Assembly: GCA_964389755.1 (NCBI GenBank)
Contig: CAYMEW010000003.1
Coordinates: forward strand, 89,974 to 153,973
Direction: 5' to 3'
Length of the DNA stretch: 64,000 bases
Origin: JBBSUQ01 sp964389755
GTDB lineage: Bacteria > Bacteroidota > Bacteroidia > Flavobacteriales_D > Crocinitomicaceae
Shown piece by piece: positions 51,327 through 61,112 of the stretch (position 1 is the first letter of the stretch; every line of letters starts with the position of its first letter). The notes below the pieces were generated by a model that ran no database searches, had not been told where the DNA came from, and saw only the letters and a list, made by a program, of their open reading frames with translations. A program made the translations under genes and the position numbers.

Positions 51327-53414
51327 TCAGAATGCGAGCAATTCGTCGAGTTTTTCACGCACTGTTTCTGCGTTCGTGAGCAATGCTGCCTCTAATGTGG
51401 AATTGAGCGGAATGGCCGGAGTGTCCACCGAACCAACGATCATAACAGGAGCGTCCAGGTAACGGAAGTGATCGCGCTGAATGCGTCCGGCAAGCCCCAG
51501 CGTAAAGCTGGCCTCAATGGATTCTTCGGTTACGAGCATCACTTTTCCGTGTCGACGCGAAACTTCGGCAATCTTTTCTTCATCAAGCGGGTTTAATGTA
51601 CGCAGGTCGATGATCTCTACCTTGTCCGGATGCGCTTTCGCAGCCTCCAGGGACCAGTAAACACCTCGTCCGTAAGTGATGATCGCGCAGGATGTGCCGT
51701 TCTCAATAGATTCGGCAGCGGCTTCCTGAACTACACGCGCCTTTCCGAAAGGAATGATGTAGTCCTCGTCCGGTTCAATGGACATAGCACCTTCCGTTCC
51801 TTTGATTTTCGACCAGTAAAGACCTTTGTGCTCAAGCATCACGACCGGGTTCGGGTCGTAATAAGCCGCTTTTAACAGTCCTTTCAGATCCGCACCGGTT
51901 GAAGGATAAGCCACTTTAATTCCACGAATATTCGTCAAAACTGACTCAACGCTGGAAGAATGATAAGGCCCGCCGGAACCGTATGCCCCGATCGGCACGC
52001 GAATGATGCAGCTGACAGGCCATTTCCCGTTGGACAGGTAATATGAGCGACTCACTTCGGTGAAAAGCTGGTTCAGCCCCGGCCAGATGTAATCGGCAAA
52101 CTGCACTTCGACGATGGGTTTGAGTCCCACGGCCGACATCCCGACCGTACTTCCGATAATAAACGCTTCCTGGATAGGCGTGTTAAATACGCGATCATCT
52201 CCGAAGGTTTGTGCCAGCGTCGCCGCTTCACGGAAAACACCCCCGAGCCGTCCTCCGACGTCCTGCCCGTACAGCAATGCCTCCGGGTGCTTTTTCATGA
52301 GTTCGCGCACGGCAAACAGCGCGCTGTCTACCATTACGGTTTTCTTCTTGCCTTTCGGTTCGCGTTCACCGCGCTCTTCGGTAACCGGCGTCGGTGCGAA
52401 AATAAAATCGGTGATCGATTCGGGTGCCGGATCCTCGGCTGAAAATGCCTTGTCGTATTCGCTATCGATGAATGTTTTAGTCTCTGTTTCGATTGACTCG
52501 AGTTCTTTCTCCGGAACTCCTGCTTCGAGAAGTAACTGGCGGAGTTTCGGGTACGGATCGCGCGTGGCGGCCTCTTCGAGATCATCGCGGTACCATTCCT
52601 TGCGTACACCGGAAGTATGGTGACCCAGCAGCGGAACTTTCGCGTGGATCACAAAAGGGCGGCGTTCTTTCCTTACGGTGTCGAATACCTCCTGCACCGT
52701 CTGGTAACTTGTCTCGAAATCCGATCCGTCAATTGTACGCACTTCGATGCCTTTGAATCCGCGCATGTAATGAGAAATATCCTGGGCACGCGTTTCTGTA
52801 GCGTTGGCTGAAATATCCCAGCCATTGTCCTGGACGAGGTAAACGATCGGGAATTGTTTGAGCGCAGCCATCTGGAAGGCTTCCGAAACTTCACCTTCGG
52901 TACAGCTGGCATCTCCCAGGGAACAGACCACAACAGGTTTTTCCGCGTTTTCATTCGCCAGTCCCTGTTTTTCGCGATACTGAATCCCCATGGCAACACC
53001 CGTGGTCGGGATTGCCTGCATTCCCGTCGCGGAAGACTGGTGCGGAATTTTCGGCATGTCCTCGCGGTTCAGAGAAGGGTGAGAATAATAGGTCCTTCCA
53101 CCGGAGAACGGATCGTCTTTTTTGGCAAACACCTGCAGCATCAATTCGTAAGGAGTCATTCCCATGCCGAGCAAAATGCTGTCGTCCCGGTAATACGGCG
53201 CTACCCAGTCCTGTGGAAGCAATTGCATACCCACGGCAAGCTGGATGGCCTCGTGCCCGCGGGAAGTAGCGTGCACGTATTTGGAAGTGATTTCCTTATG
53301 TGCCTCGTACTTTTCGGCAAGGGTCTTGGCCCTGCACATAAGTTTAAAAGCTTCAAGCAGTGTTGCCTGGTCGGTCTTTGTTCCTGATTTCGATTTTTCG
53401 AGTGTTTGAGCCAT
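51327..53414 (-). CDS. 2-oxoacid dehydrogenase E1, fused alpha-beta subunits
   Basis: Thiamine-diphosphate E1 of a branched-chain 2-oxoacid (or pyruvate-like) dehydrogenase complex; it decarboxylates the oxoacid and passes the acyl group to E2. Residues 1-335 form the alpha part with the thiamine motif GDASCTEGEV and VYLVQDNGWDIS. Residues 365-699 form the beta part with EAFIIGSTVGMSAVGLKPIVEVQFADY and the C-terminal VMIVGSVDTPAIPLN. The two subunits are separate in most bacteria, but this fusion is frequent in Bacteroidota. A start four codons earlier exists; the promoter at 53438-53470 leaves a 17-base leader for this ATG. No E2 or E3 gene is in the window. Confidence 0.92.
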   Translation of the reverse strand: MAQTLEKSKSGTKTDQATLLEAFKLMCRAKTLAEKYEAHKEITSKYVHATSRGHEAIQLAVGMQLLPQDWVAPYYRDDSILLGMGMTPYELMLQVFAKKDDPFSGGRTYYSHPSLNREDMPKIPHQSSATGMQAIPTTGVAMGIQYREKQGLANENAEKPVVVCSLGDASCTEGEVSEAFQMAALKQFPIVYLVQDNGWDISANATETRAQDISHYMRGFKGIEVRTIDGSDFETSYQTVQEVFDTVRKERRPFVIHAKVPLLGHHTSGVRKEWYRDDLEEAATRDPYPKLRQLLLEAGVPEKELESIETETKTFIDSEYDKAFSAEDPAPESITDFIFAPTPVTEERGEREPKGKKKTVMVDSALFAVRELMKKHPEALLYGQDVGGRLGGVFREAATLAQTFGDDRVFNTPIQEAFIIGSTVGMSAVGLKPIVEVQFADYIWPGLNQLFTEVSRSYYLSNGKWPVSCIIRVPIGAYGSGGPYHSSSVESVLTNIRGIKVAYPSTGADLKGLLKAAYYDPNPVVMLEHKGLYWSKIKGTEGAMSIEPDEDYIIPFGKARVVQEAAAESIENGTSCAIITYGRGVYWSLEAAKAHPDKVEIIDLRTLNPLDEEKIAEVSRRHGKVMLVTEESIEASFTLGLAGRIQRDHFRYLDAPVMIVGSVDTPAIPLNSTLEAALLTNAETVREKLDELLAF

Positions 53415-53437
53415 AGACGAATGCATAAATTGCGGCT

Positions 53438-53470
53438 CAAATATACGAAAAAGCCGCCGTTTCGAAGCAA
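53438..53470 (-). promoter_or_regulatory. Promoter of the fused E1 gene
   Basis: On the minus strand: TTG (53470-53468), 22 bases, then TATATTTG (53445-53438), an exact -7 match. The transcript would start near 53431, about 17 bases before the ATG at 53414. Confidence 0.5.
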
Positions 53471-53513
53471 AAAGGGGAATTAACGGGCGTGCAAAGTCCT
53501 TCCGATAATGGTA

Positions 53514-55637
53514 CTACCTGTTATGTTCCAGGATGTACGTAAGTACCTTTTCCATGAGGTGCACACGATCTTTTCCATACACGTTATGTTTGTGCATCGG
53601 GTAAGGGAAGAAATCCATCTGGATACCGAGTTCAATAAAACGTTTTACCAGGGTGAGGTTGTGCTGCATCACGACTACGTCATCTACTGTGCCGTGGATC
53701 AGCAGGAGGTCCCCTTCGAGATTTTGTGCGTATTCGGTCAGGCGGTTGTTCTTATAACCCTCCGGATTCTGCTCGGGCCGGTCCATGTAGCGCTCACCGT
53801 ACATCACTTCGTAATATTTCCAGTCGGTTACCGGTCCGCCGGCCACTCCGACCTGGAAGGTACCCGGTTTGCGAAGCATGAGCGAAGTGGTCATAAAGCC
53901 ACCGAAACTCCAGCCGTGTACAGCGAGGCGATTGCCGTCAACGTAAGGCAGTGACTTCAGGTAGTCGACGCCGCTTAACTGATCTTCGATCTCCACGGTA
54001 CCGAGCTGTCGGTGGATCTGGCTTTCGAAAGCAAACCCGCGTTCTCCCGATCCCCGGTTGTCCACGGTAAATACGAGGTAACCCTGTTCGGCCATCCAGT
54101 ACATCCAGAGACTGGCGCCATCCAGCCAGGAATTCGTAATCAGTTGTGCGTGCGGACCGCCGTAAACATAAACAAGTACCGGGTACTTTTTAGCCGGATC
54201 GAAGTTACTGGGCTTGATCAGTCGCGTATAGAGCGTAGTCCCGTCATTGGCCTGAATGGTTCCGATCTCTGCCGTTCCCAGGGTGAAGCCCGCCAGTTTA
54301 TTCTCGCTTTTCAGCAACACACGCTCTGTTTTTCCATTCGCTTTCAGCAATTGGCATACGGACGGTGTATCATGACTGGAATACTGGTCGAAAATGTATT
54401 TTCCATCGGGTGAAAGCAGGTTGTGGTGCGTTCCCGCTTCGCTCGTAATCAGGTTTTGCTTTCCTTTCAGCGTAACGCTGTAAAGCATCGTGTTGAGCGG
54501 ACTTTCACCGGTTGCTTCGAAATAGATCGTTTTGCCGTCCGGCGATGCGCACAGAATTTCTTTCGTTACGAACTTGTTGGAAGTAAGTTGTGTGATCAGT
54601 TTTCCGTTGAAATCATAATGATAGAGGTTGTTGTAACCGTCCTTCTCGGAGATCCAGATAAAGTCGTTGGCGCCCGACGGGAAGAAAGCAGGATGTTCCG
54701 GTTCAACCCATTTGTCATTCGTTTCTTCGAGTAGTGTTCGAACGAATGTACCGCTTTCGGCATCGTAGACGTTCAGCCACATGTGATTCTGGTCGCGGTT
54801 CACTTCAGCGATCACCACGTATTTTTCATCCGGTGTAAACGCAAGGTTGGTCAGGTAATCATCCGTGTTTCCCCGCGGGGAAATAAAAACTGTTTTGCCC
54901 GAAGCCAGGTTGTAAATTCCCACCCGTGGCTTTTCGGATTTCTGCCCCGCCATCGGGTATTTGATCGACATCAGTTCTCCCGGATAGGCATTAATGTCTA
55001 CCAGCGGATAGTTGTGAACTTCGCTTTCGTCTTTCTGGTAAAAGGCGAGTTTGTTTCCTTTGGAAGACCAGAACAGTCCTCCGGTTATTCCGAATTCGCT
55101 TCTCGCAATGGCCTGCCCACTGACTATATTTTCATCGGAATTGGCTGTTACGGCCTGCTTTTGACCGGTTTTGGTGTGAATGTAGACGTTATTTCCTTCG
55201 GTATAAGCAATCGCTTCCGTGGTGGGTTCGAACACCGTGTTTGCGGCATTTTCTCCAAGATCTGCGAGCAGTGTCCCTTTTTCAGTTACCAGGTTGTAGC
55301 TGTAAAATTTTTGCCCGTTATCGATCCGGAAAATGTTCGGCGTCTTAAAGCGCAGGTTGGAGAACCACATGAACTGCTCACCCGTACTTTTGTTAAACTG
55401 GTCGATGCTCATCCACAGGCTGTCCTGAGGATTCTTTACTGAACCTTTGCGCAGGTTGCGATAATTCTGAAGATACACGTAACAGTCCGAATCAGGGATC
55501 CACTGAAAAAAGGAAAGCTGGTCCGGTGCAAAGGCGCGATACTGATCCATCACGGATTGTTCGAGGCTCAGCTCTTTTTGTGCCCGGGTAAAGAGCGCAG
55601 TGCCGGAAATAAGGAGAAGTAATAAAATACGTTTCAT
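53514..55637 (-). CDS. Dipeptidyl-peptidase IV-type S9 peptidase
   Basis: Exported prolyl-type dipeptidyl peptidase. A signal peptide (KRILLLLLISGTALFTRAQ) is followed by an eight-bladed beta-propeller of the DPPIV N-terminal kind (about 35-460) and an alpha/beta-hydrolase domain. The nucleophile serine is in HGWSFGGFMTT, the aspartate in HGTVDDVV and the histidine in MHKHNVYG. Function: removes dipeptides from N-termini, supporting peptide use. Total 707 residues. It is 10 bp downstream of the DUF2461 gene and 87 bp upstream of the fused E1 gene in the same direction. Confidence 0.93.
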   Translation of the reverse strand: MKRILLLLLISGTALFTRAQKELSLEQSVMDQYRAFAPDQLSFFQWIPDSDCYVYLQNYRNLRKGSVKNPQDSLWMSIDQFNKSTGEQFMWFSNLRFKTPNIFRIDNGQKFYSYNLVTEKGTLLADLGENAANTVFEPTTEAIAYTEGNNVYIHTKTGQKQAVTANSDENIVSGQAIARSEFGITGGLFWSSKGNKLAFYQKDESEVHNYPLVDINAYPGELMSIKYPMAGQKSEKPRVGIYNLASGKTVFISPRGNTDDYLTNLAFTPDEKYVVIAEVNRDQNHMWLNVYDAESGTFVRTLLEETNDKWVEPEHPAFFPSGANDFIWISEKDGYNNLYHYDFNGKLITQLTSNKFVTKEILCASPDGKTIYFEATGESPLNTMLYSVTLKGKQNLITSEAGTHHNLLSPDGKYIFDQYSSHDTPSVCQLLKANGKTERVLLKSENKLAGFTLGTAEIGTIQANDGTTLYTRLIKPSNFDPAKKYPVLVYVYGGPHAQLITNSWLDGASLWMYWMAEQGYLVFTVDNRGSGERGFAFESQIHRQLGTVEIEDQLSGVDYLKSLPYVDGNRLAVHGWSFGGFMTTSLMLRKPGTFQVGVAGGPVTDWKYYEVMYGERYMDRPEQNPEGYKNNRLTEYAQNLEGDLLLIHGTVDDVVVMQHNLTLVKRFIELGIQMDFFPYPMHKHNVYGKDRVHLMEKVLTYILEHNR

Positions 55638-55647
55638 AAATAGGAAC

Positions 55648-56316
55648 TTATTGAATGCAGGAATTAAAAAATCGTTGGAGGGGCTGGCTGACTTCCAGGC
55701 AGTGTAACAGGGTCGTCTCCAGTTTATCTGTTAAAAGCAGTTCTGCCGGAAACTGGGTCCTGAAATACCAGTTCTTGTTAAATATGAGCGGTTCCTTTTG
55801 AGCCGCCTCTTTCAGGTCGGCCGGGAGGATCTTGTTCTTTTCCCCGAGGATCTCGCCATAGGTTTTTAAAAAAGCAGGATCGTTTTTAAGTTTGTCGAAT
55901 TTCGAAAGGTTCGCGGCAATACCATGCCGGATATCACTAACCTCGTTTTTGTCAGCTTCGTACACGCCGGCATACACCGAAACGAATTCAGGGCCGAGCT
56001 CGAAATAGATCCCGTTGATCGCCTTACTCTTTTTTCCGCCCGGTGCAATAACTGCCGAAACCATCATTTTATAAGGCGTCTTGTCCTTCGAAAAACGAAT
56101 GTCCCGGTTGATGCGAAAGATACAGTCTTTGGCCTCAAGTCCCTTGAAAGCCTTATCCGTTTCGGCTACTCGCCCGATGAGGTGCGTAACGAAAGCTTTG
56201 AAGGGCTCGCGAACCGAATTTTCATAGCGCTCGCGGTTTTCATCAAACCACTCTTTGTGATTGTTGGGTGCGAGGTCGATAAAGAATTGCAGGAAATCAG
56301 GCCCGAAAAAAGACAT
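55648..56316 (-). CDS. DUF2461 family protein
   Basis: A 222-residue protein of the DUF2461 (TIGR02453) family. It shows FFIDLAPNNHKEWFDENRERYE near the start, DCIFRINRDIRFSKDKTPYK and the conserved YFELGPEFVSVYAGVYEADK. Function is unknown. It has no signal peptide. A perfect -7 box lies 15-22 bases upstream of the start. It is co-transcribed with the DPP-IV-type peptidase (10-bp gap). Confidence 0.9.
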   Translation of the reverse strand: MSFFGPDFLQFFIDLAPNNHKEWFDENRERYENSVREPFKAFVTHLIGRVAETDKAFKGLEAKDCIFRINRDIRFSKDKTPYKMMVSAVIAPGGKKSKAINGIYFELGPEFVSVYAGVYEADKNEVSDIRHGIAANLSKFDKLKNDPAFLKTYGEILGEKNKILPADLKEAAQKEPLIFNKNWYFRTQFPAELLLTDKLETTLLHCLEVSQPLQRFFNSCIQ

Positions 56317-56330
56317 CTTTTAGTTTTTTT

Positions 56331-56338
56331 CAAAGATA
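56331..56338 (-). promoter_or_regulatory. -7 promoter box of the DUF2461-DPP-IV operon
   Basis: TATCTTTG on the minus strand, exact match to TAnnTTTG. Expected transcript start about 10 bases before the ATG at 56316. No clear -33 TTG. Confidence 0.45.
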
Positions 56339-56444
56339 ACAAGAAATTAAAATGCCCTTTTTGAATTCGGAACGATTTTCATTTGCGGTCCTTTTTGCCG
56401 TCTAAACGGTAGAAAAATCGTACTTTCGAACGAAAAACGAACTG

Positions 56445-56924
56445 ATGAAACATATCTCACTGGCGAGCATCGAAAAAGCGATCCGAAAGGTCGATAACCT
56501 CGATGACGATTCACTGGAAAAGATCTCCGAAACCTACGCCCTCGCGCAACCCGAACTCCTCGGTTATGCCATGTCGGCAGCACTGGAATACGGCAACGAA
56601 AAACTTGAAGGACTGATCATTTACTACTTTGTCCTGATTTGCGAAGCCTTTGCCCAGGAAGGCCTAAACCCACGCACGGTGACCGACGAAATGATCGAAG
56701 AACTCGAAGGCCAGTACAGTGAAGTGCTCGATGCGTATTTTGACAGTGAAGATGAGGATATCCTGGAAGATTTCTGTGACCAGCCCAACCTCGTGCAGTT
56801 TATGGCCGTGGAAGTAAGTACGGATGATGAGGACGGTACGAGTCTCGATGATGAAACGGCCAGCCAGCTGTTTATCGTCTCGCTCGCGGTGATTACCCTG
56901 TTAGGGCGTGCATCGGAAAAATGA
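56445..56924 (+). CDS. Small acidic protein of unknown function
   Basis: A 159-residue soluble protein, strongly acidic, with runs such as DSEDEDILEDFCDQ and STDDEDGTSLDDET. Helices dominate: SLEKISETYALAQPELLGYAMSA and IEELEGQYSEVLDAYF. No family recognised. It is 8 bp upstream of murF-alr and on the same strand, so it may be part of that transcript. A degenerate promoter (TTG at 56395-56397, 23 bases, TACTTTCG at 56421-56428) precedes it. Confidence 0.75.
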   Translation: MKHISLASIEKAIRKVDNLDDDSLEKISETYALAQPELLGYAMSAALEYGNEKLEGLIIYYFVLICEAFAQEGLNPRTVTDEMIEELEGQYSEVLDAYFDSEDEDILEDFCDQPNLVQFMAVEVSTDDEDGTSLDDETASQLFIVSLAVITLLGRASEK

Positions 56925-56932
56925 TTTACTAA

Positions 56933-59233
56933 ATGAAACTGGCCCAGTCTTTCACACAAATTCAGGAATGCCTCGGAGCAACGGTCTTCGGTGTGTCTTC
57001 GGATGCGTTGATAGACCGGGTGGCCTTCGATACGCGCAGGATCGCAGCGGGTGAACACCTGCTATTCTTTGCCCTCAAAGGCAGTTTTCGCGACGGACAC
57101 GATTTCCTGGTGGCAGCGCATGATAAAGGAGTACGTCATTTCGTCGTTTCGGAACGTATTGAAACGGAACATCTGCCCGGAAGCTCGTTCCTGCTGGTCG
57201 AAAACACCCTGCATTCCCTGCAACACCTGGCAGCCTGGTACAGGCAGCAATTCGCCTTTCCCGTGGTTGGCATTACGGGTAGTTTCGGTAAAACGATCGT
57301 CAAAGAATGGCTGTACCACTTCCTGAAATCGGATTATGACATCGTGCGAAGCCCGAAAAGTTATAATTCTCAGCTCGGTGTCGCTCTTTCCCTGCTGGAA
57401 CTTCGAAATGATGCGGACCTTGCACTGATCGAGGCCGGAATCTCTTTCCCCGGTGAAATGGAAACGCTCGAACGAATGATCGCACCGGAAGTCGGTATTT
57501 TTACCGGTTTTGGAACGGCGCACCGGGAAAACTTTACAGATCCGCAACAACACCTGGCAGAGAAACTGCATCTTTTTAAACATGTGGAACGAACTTTCGT
57601 GGGACGGGATATTCCGCTTTCGGAGGAAGTGCGGAACCAGGTTGGTGCGCAGCCTTTTCAGGTCGACGAATCATGGATCGAAGGGGCGCATGACCTAACC
57701 CCCGGTTTTCGCGGCAACCTGCTGTTGGTAGCAGACGTGTGTTGTTATTTTGGAATGACGAAAGAAACCTTTCGGGAGCGATTGCGGTTACTTCCGTCCG
57801 TATCGATGAGACTGGAAAGTTTTGACGGACTGCACGGAAACCTCATTATCAATGATACGTACAACCTCGACCGGGAAGCATTGGCGCAGTCACTTGAGTA
57901 CCAGTTGTCCGTGGCTCGTGATCGCAAACGAGTCGTAATTTTGGGGCTTGACGAACAACACCTGGCACAACGGGAGGAGATACTGAACATCGTATCGCGT
58001 TTTTCGCCGGATGAAGTGTTCATTTGGAATGAAGTGCAGCCCGATCCGGACATGTTCCGGGATGCGGTGATCCTGATAAAAGGTTCTCGCGCCGCCGGGA
58101 TGGAAAAGATTGCAGCCACTTTTCGGCTTAAAAAGCACAAAACCTTCGTGGAGATCGACCTCAATGCCATGCGCGATAATATTGCTTTCTTTCGGCGCGA
58201 CCTCGCTCCGGAAACGAAAATGCTCGCCATGGTGAAGGCTTCAGCTTATGGGAACGGTATTGAAAAGGTAGGTAAATTTCTGCAGCGTCAGGGCATCGCG
58301 TATTTCGGCGTGGCCTATGCAGACGAAGGAGTGGAAATGCGGGAACTCGGGATTCGCACACCGGTACTCGTCATGAATGCCGAAGAGGAAAGTTTTGCAG
58401 ACTGTATTCGCTATGACCTTGAGCCGGCCATTTATTCCTTCGAACAGCTCGACGCCTTTGTAAGGGAGCTCATTGCCGCAGGCAAAAGTGCTTTCCCGAT
58501 TCACATCAAAGTGGATACCGGGATGCGCCGACTCGGTTTTGAGCCTTCCGATATTCCGGCCGTGGCTGCTGCGGTTCTGTCGCAGCCTGAAATACACGTG
58601 CGTTCGGTATATTCGCACCTTGCGGACGCAGACAATCCACTGGATACGTCTTTCTCCGAACAACAACTCGCCATCTTTGAAAAGTGCAGTACACAATTGA
58701 CGGAGAAATTGGGTTACCACATCATGAGACACATTCTAAATTCGGAGGGAACGCTACGCCTGCCGCAATTTCAGTTTGATATGGTACGTATCGGGATCGG
58801 ACTTTACGGAATCTCGGCCTCCGCAGAACTCAGCAACTTCCTCAAACCCGTTTTATCATGGCATTCTACTGTGAGCCAGGTCAAACTGGTGAAAACCGGT
58901 GAAAGCGTCGGTTACAACCGCGATTTCAGAGCTTCTTCAGAGACGAAAATTGCCATTATTCCCGTCGGCTATGCCGATGGTTTCAGACGTAGTCTCGGTT
59001 CTGGCAAAGGAATGGTATTTCTCGACGGAAAATACTGTCCCGTGGTGGGAAAAGTATGCATGGACATGATCATGGTCGATGTTACCGGGATCAACTGCCA
59101 GGCAGGAGATCACGCAGAACTGATCGGCGAACATATCACGCTGCCTGAAATGGCAAAAGCCGCTGCTACGATTCCTTATGAGATACTGACCGGGATTTCA
59201 CGCCGGGTACACCGCGTATACATCGAAGAATAA
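56933..59233 (+). CDS. murF-alr: Bifunctional UDP-MurNAc-tripeptide:D-Ala-D-Ala ligase / alanine racemase
   Basis: Fusion of the peptidoglycan ligase MurF (residues 1-about 400) with alanine racemase (about 405-766). The ligase domain has GITGSFGKTIVKEWL (Lys120 of the P-loop), SYNSQLGVALSLLE and the central NDTYNLDREA. In the P-loop the usual small residue or asparagine before GKT is phenylalanine. The racemase half begins FVEIDLNAMRDNI, with the PLP lysine Lys435 in MVKASAYGNG and the tyrosine region SVGYNRDF; VGKVCMDMIMVDVT is typical. The fusion is known in Bacteroidota and makes and uses D-alanine in one polypeptide. At 766 residues it is shorter than the usual 810-830. It lies 8 bp after the small acidic gene. 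Confidence 0.92.
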   Translation: MKLAQSFTQIQECLGATVFGVSSDALIDRVAFDTRRIAAGEHLLFFALKGSFRDGHDFLVAAHDKGVRHFVVSERIETEHLPGSSFLLVENTLHSLQHLAAWYRQQFAFPVVGITGSFGKTIVKEWLYHFLKSDYDIVRSPKSYNSQLGVALSLLELRNDADLALIEAGISFPGEMETLERMIAPEVGIFTGFGTAHRENFTDPQQHLAEKLHLFKHVERTFVGRDIPLSEEVRNQVGAQPFQVDESWIEGAHDLTPGFRGNLLLVADVCCYFGMTKETFRERLRLLPSVSMRLESFDGLHGNLIINDTYNLDREALAQSLEYQLSVARDRKRVVILGLDEQHLAQREEILNIVSRFSPDEVFIWNEVQPDPDMFRDAVILIKGSRAAGMEKIAATFRLKKHKTFVEIDLNAMRDNIAFFRRDLAPETKMLAMVKASAYGNGIEKVGKFLQRQGIAYFGVAYADEGVEMRELGIRTPVLVMNAEEESFADCIRYDLEPAIYSFEQLDAFVRELIAAGKSAFPIHIKVDTGMRRLGFEPSDIPAVAAAVLSQPEIHVRSVYSHLADADNPLDTSFSEQQLAIFEKCSTQLTEKLGYHIMRHILNSEGTLRLPQFQFDMVRIGIGLYGISASAELSNFLKPVLSWHSTVSQVKLVKTGESVGYNRDFRASSETKIAIIPVGYADGFRRSLGSGKGMVFLDGKYCPVVGKVCMDMIMVDVTGINCQAGDHAELIGEHITLPEMAKAAATIPYEILTGISRRVHRVYIEE

Positions 59234-59237
59234 TCCG

Positions 59238-59705
59238 CTATTTAAAGAGTGAACCCAGCTTGAGGTTGGCCCCGCTGAGTTCACGCGTTTCGTCTACCCG
59301 GATCTTTTTGCCGAAGATGCCTACTGCTCCTTTTACTTTTCCCGTAACGCGGACTTTGATCCGTTCACGCATTCCGAGCGCAACCAGTTGCAGGAGTTTT
59401 CCCTTCTCGAGTGCGATCTTAATCGGTGCCGAATAAGTGGCAGTGGACCGTTTCGGGAATTTCACTTTTTCCAACAGGTATCCTTTTCCGAAATATACAT
59501 CCTCGAGGTAAATGTCTACATCCGAAGGCTTCATCGTGATCCCGTATTTGTTGGGATTGTGCATCTCGAAATCGACATGCAAAAAAACCTCGTTGTCATC
59601 GATCTTATCGAGTTTCAGGCCCTGCATCCGGACAAAATCTACCTGCTCGTAATGACAGGAAGCCAGTGCGAGGACCGTAAGGAATAATAACAGGATATTT
59701 TTCAT
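59238..59705 (-). CDS. LEA type-2-like lipoprotein
   Basis: A 155-residue lipoprotein with signal MKNILLLFLTVLALASC (lipobox cysteine 17). The remaining part has a beta-sandwich of the LEA-14/water-stress type: EVFLHVDFEMHNPNKYGITMKPSDVDIYLEDVYFGKG and TATYSAPIKIALEKGK. Function is unknown; related proteins are surface or periplasmic. It is 18 bp downstream of the M20 peptidase gene on the same strand and converges with murF-alr. Confidence 0.82.
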   Translation of the reverse strand: MKNILLLFLTVLALASCHYEQVDFVRMQGLKLDKIDDNEVFLHVDFEMHNPNKYGITMKPSDVDIYLEDVYFGKGYLLEKVKFPKRSTATYSAPIKIALEKGKLLQLVALGMRERIKVRVTGKVKGAVGIFGKKIRVDETRELSGANLKLGSLFK

Positions 59706-59723
59706 AAGACGGTTTTGTTGACC

Positions 59724-61112
59724 TTACCCGGCCAGTTCCGAAAAATACTTGAAAAAGTACGGAATGGTTTCAATGCCCCGGTAAAAATTAAAGAGCCCGT
59801 AATGTTCGTTCGGAGAATGGATCGCATCGCTGTCCAGTCCGAAGCCCATCATCACTGTTTTGGAATTGAGTTCCTTTTCGAACATGGCTACGATCGGGAT
59901 ACTTCCGCCGCTGCGAACCGGGATCGGTTTCTTTCCGAAGGTCTTTTCGTAGGCTTTACTCGCTGCTTCATAACCCGCAGAATCGATGGGTGTTACCGCA
60001 GGCTCACCTCCGTGATGTGGCGTCACTTTTACGCGGACCCCGGCGGGGGCAATGCTTTCAAAATGCTCTTTGAACAGTTTCGTAATCTTATTGGGGTCCT
60101 GGTTCGGAACCAGTCGCATAGAGATCTTGGCAAAGGCCTGTGACGCGATCACCGTCTTAGCACCCTCACCGGTGTAACCTCCCCAGATTCCGTTTACGTC
60201 CAGTGTCGGACGGATCGAGTTGCGCTCCATGGTCGTATACCCTTTTTCGCCATACACAGCATCGATGTCAAGGGCTTTTTTATAGGCTTCCTCACTGAAG
60301 GGAGCTTTGGCCATTTCGGCACGCTCTTCCGTTGAGAGTTCGACCACGTCGTCATAAAAGCCCGGGATGCTGATGTGCTGGTTCTCATCGTGCAGCGAAG
60401 CAATCATGTCCGCCAAAATGTTGATCGGGTTGGCAACCGCTCCCCCGTAAAGGCCGGAGTGCAGGTCGCGGTTCGGCCCGGTCACGGAAACCTCTACATA
60501 ACTCAGTCCGCGTAGCCCTGTTGTGATCGACGGAATGTCGTTGGCAAGCATGCCGGTATCGGAAATGAGGATGATGTCGTTTTGCAGACGCGCGTGGTTT
60601 GCTTTCACGAAATCGGAAAGGTGTTCACTACCGACTTCTTCTTCACCCTCGATCATAAAGCGAACGTTGCAGGGAAGTTCGTTGGCATGCATCATGGCTT
60701 CAAAAGCCTTTATGTGCATGAACATTTGCCCTTTGTCATCACAGGCTCCGCGCGCGAAAATGGCTCCTTCGGGGTGAATCTCCGTTTTTTTGACAACCGG
60801 GTCAAAGGGCGGTGAGGTCCACAGTTCCAGCGGGTCTGCCGGCTGCACATCATAGTGGCCGTAAACAAGTACCGTGGGCAATTTCCGATCAATCATCTTT
60901 TCACCGTATACGATCGGGTATCCCTTTGTTTCACACACTTCTACCTTGTCGGCTCCTGCATCCCGAAGGTGTTGAGCGACAGAAGCGGCAGTTCGATGTA
61001 CCTCCTTGGCAAATTGAGGGTCGGCCGATACGGACGGAATTTTTAATAAATCGATCAGTTCGTTTAAAAACTTGTCTTTTTTATCATTTATGTACGATTG
61101 CGTTAATTCCAT
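59724..61112 (-). CDS. M20-family dipeptidase/peptidase
   Basis: Di-zinc peptidase of 462 residues. Metal and catalytic residues are visible: His86 and Asp88 in YGHYDVQPADP, Asp125 in RGACDDKGQ, glutamates in MIEGEEEVGS (157-159), and NLDLHSGLYGG/GPNRDLHSG of the dimerisation domain. A later ISDTGML and GGSIPIV complete the set. It cleaves dipeptides or removes N-terminal residues from peptides. No signal peptide. The LEA-type lipoprotein follows after 18 bp. Confidence 0.93.
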   Translation of the reverse strand: MELTQSYINDKKDKFLNELIDLLKIPSVSADPQFAKEVHRTAASVAQHLRDAGADKVEVCETKGYPIVYGEKMIDRKLPTVLVYGHYDVQPADPLELWTSPPFDPVVKKTEIHPEGAIFARGACDDKGQMFMHIKAFEAMMHANELPCNVRFMIEGEEEVGSEHLSDFVKANHARLQNDIILISDTGMLANDIPSITTGLRGLSYVEVSVTGPNRDLHSGLYGGAVANPINILADMIASLHDENQHISIPGFYDDVVELSTEERAEMAKAPFSEEAYKKALDIDAVYGEKGYTTMERNSIRPTLDVNGIWGGYTGEGAKTVIASQAFAKISMRLVPNQDPNKITKLFKEHFESIAPAGVRVKVTPHHGGEPAVTPIDSAGYEAASKAYEKTFGKKPIPVRSGGSIPIVAMFEKELNSKTVMMGFGLDSDAIHSPNEHYGLFNFYRGIETIPYFFKYFSELAG

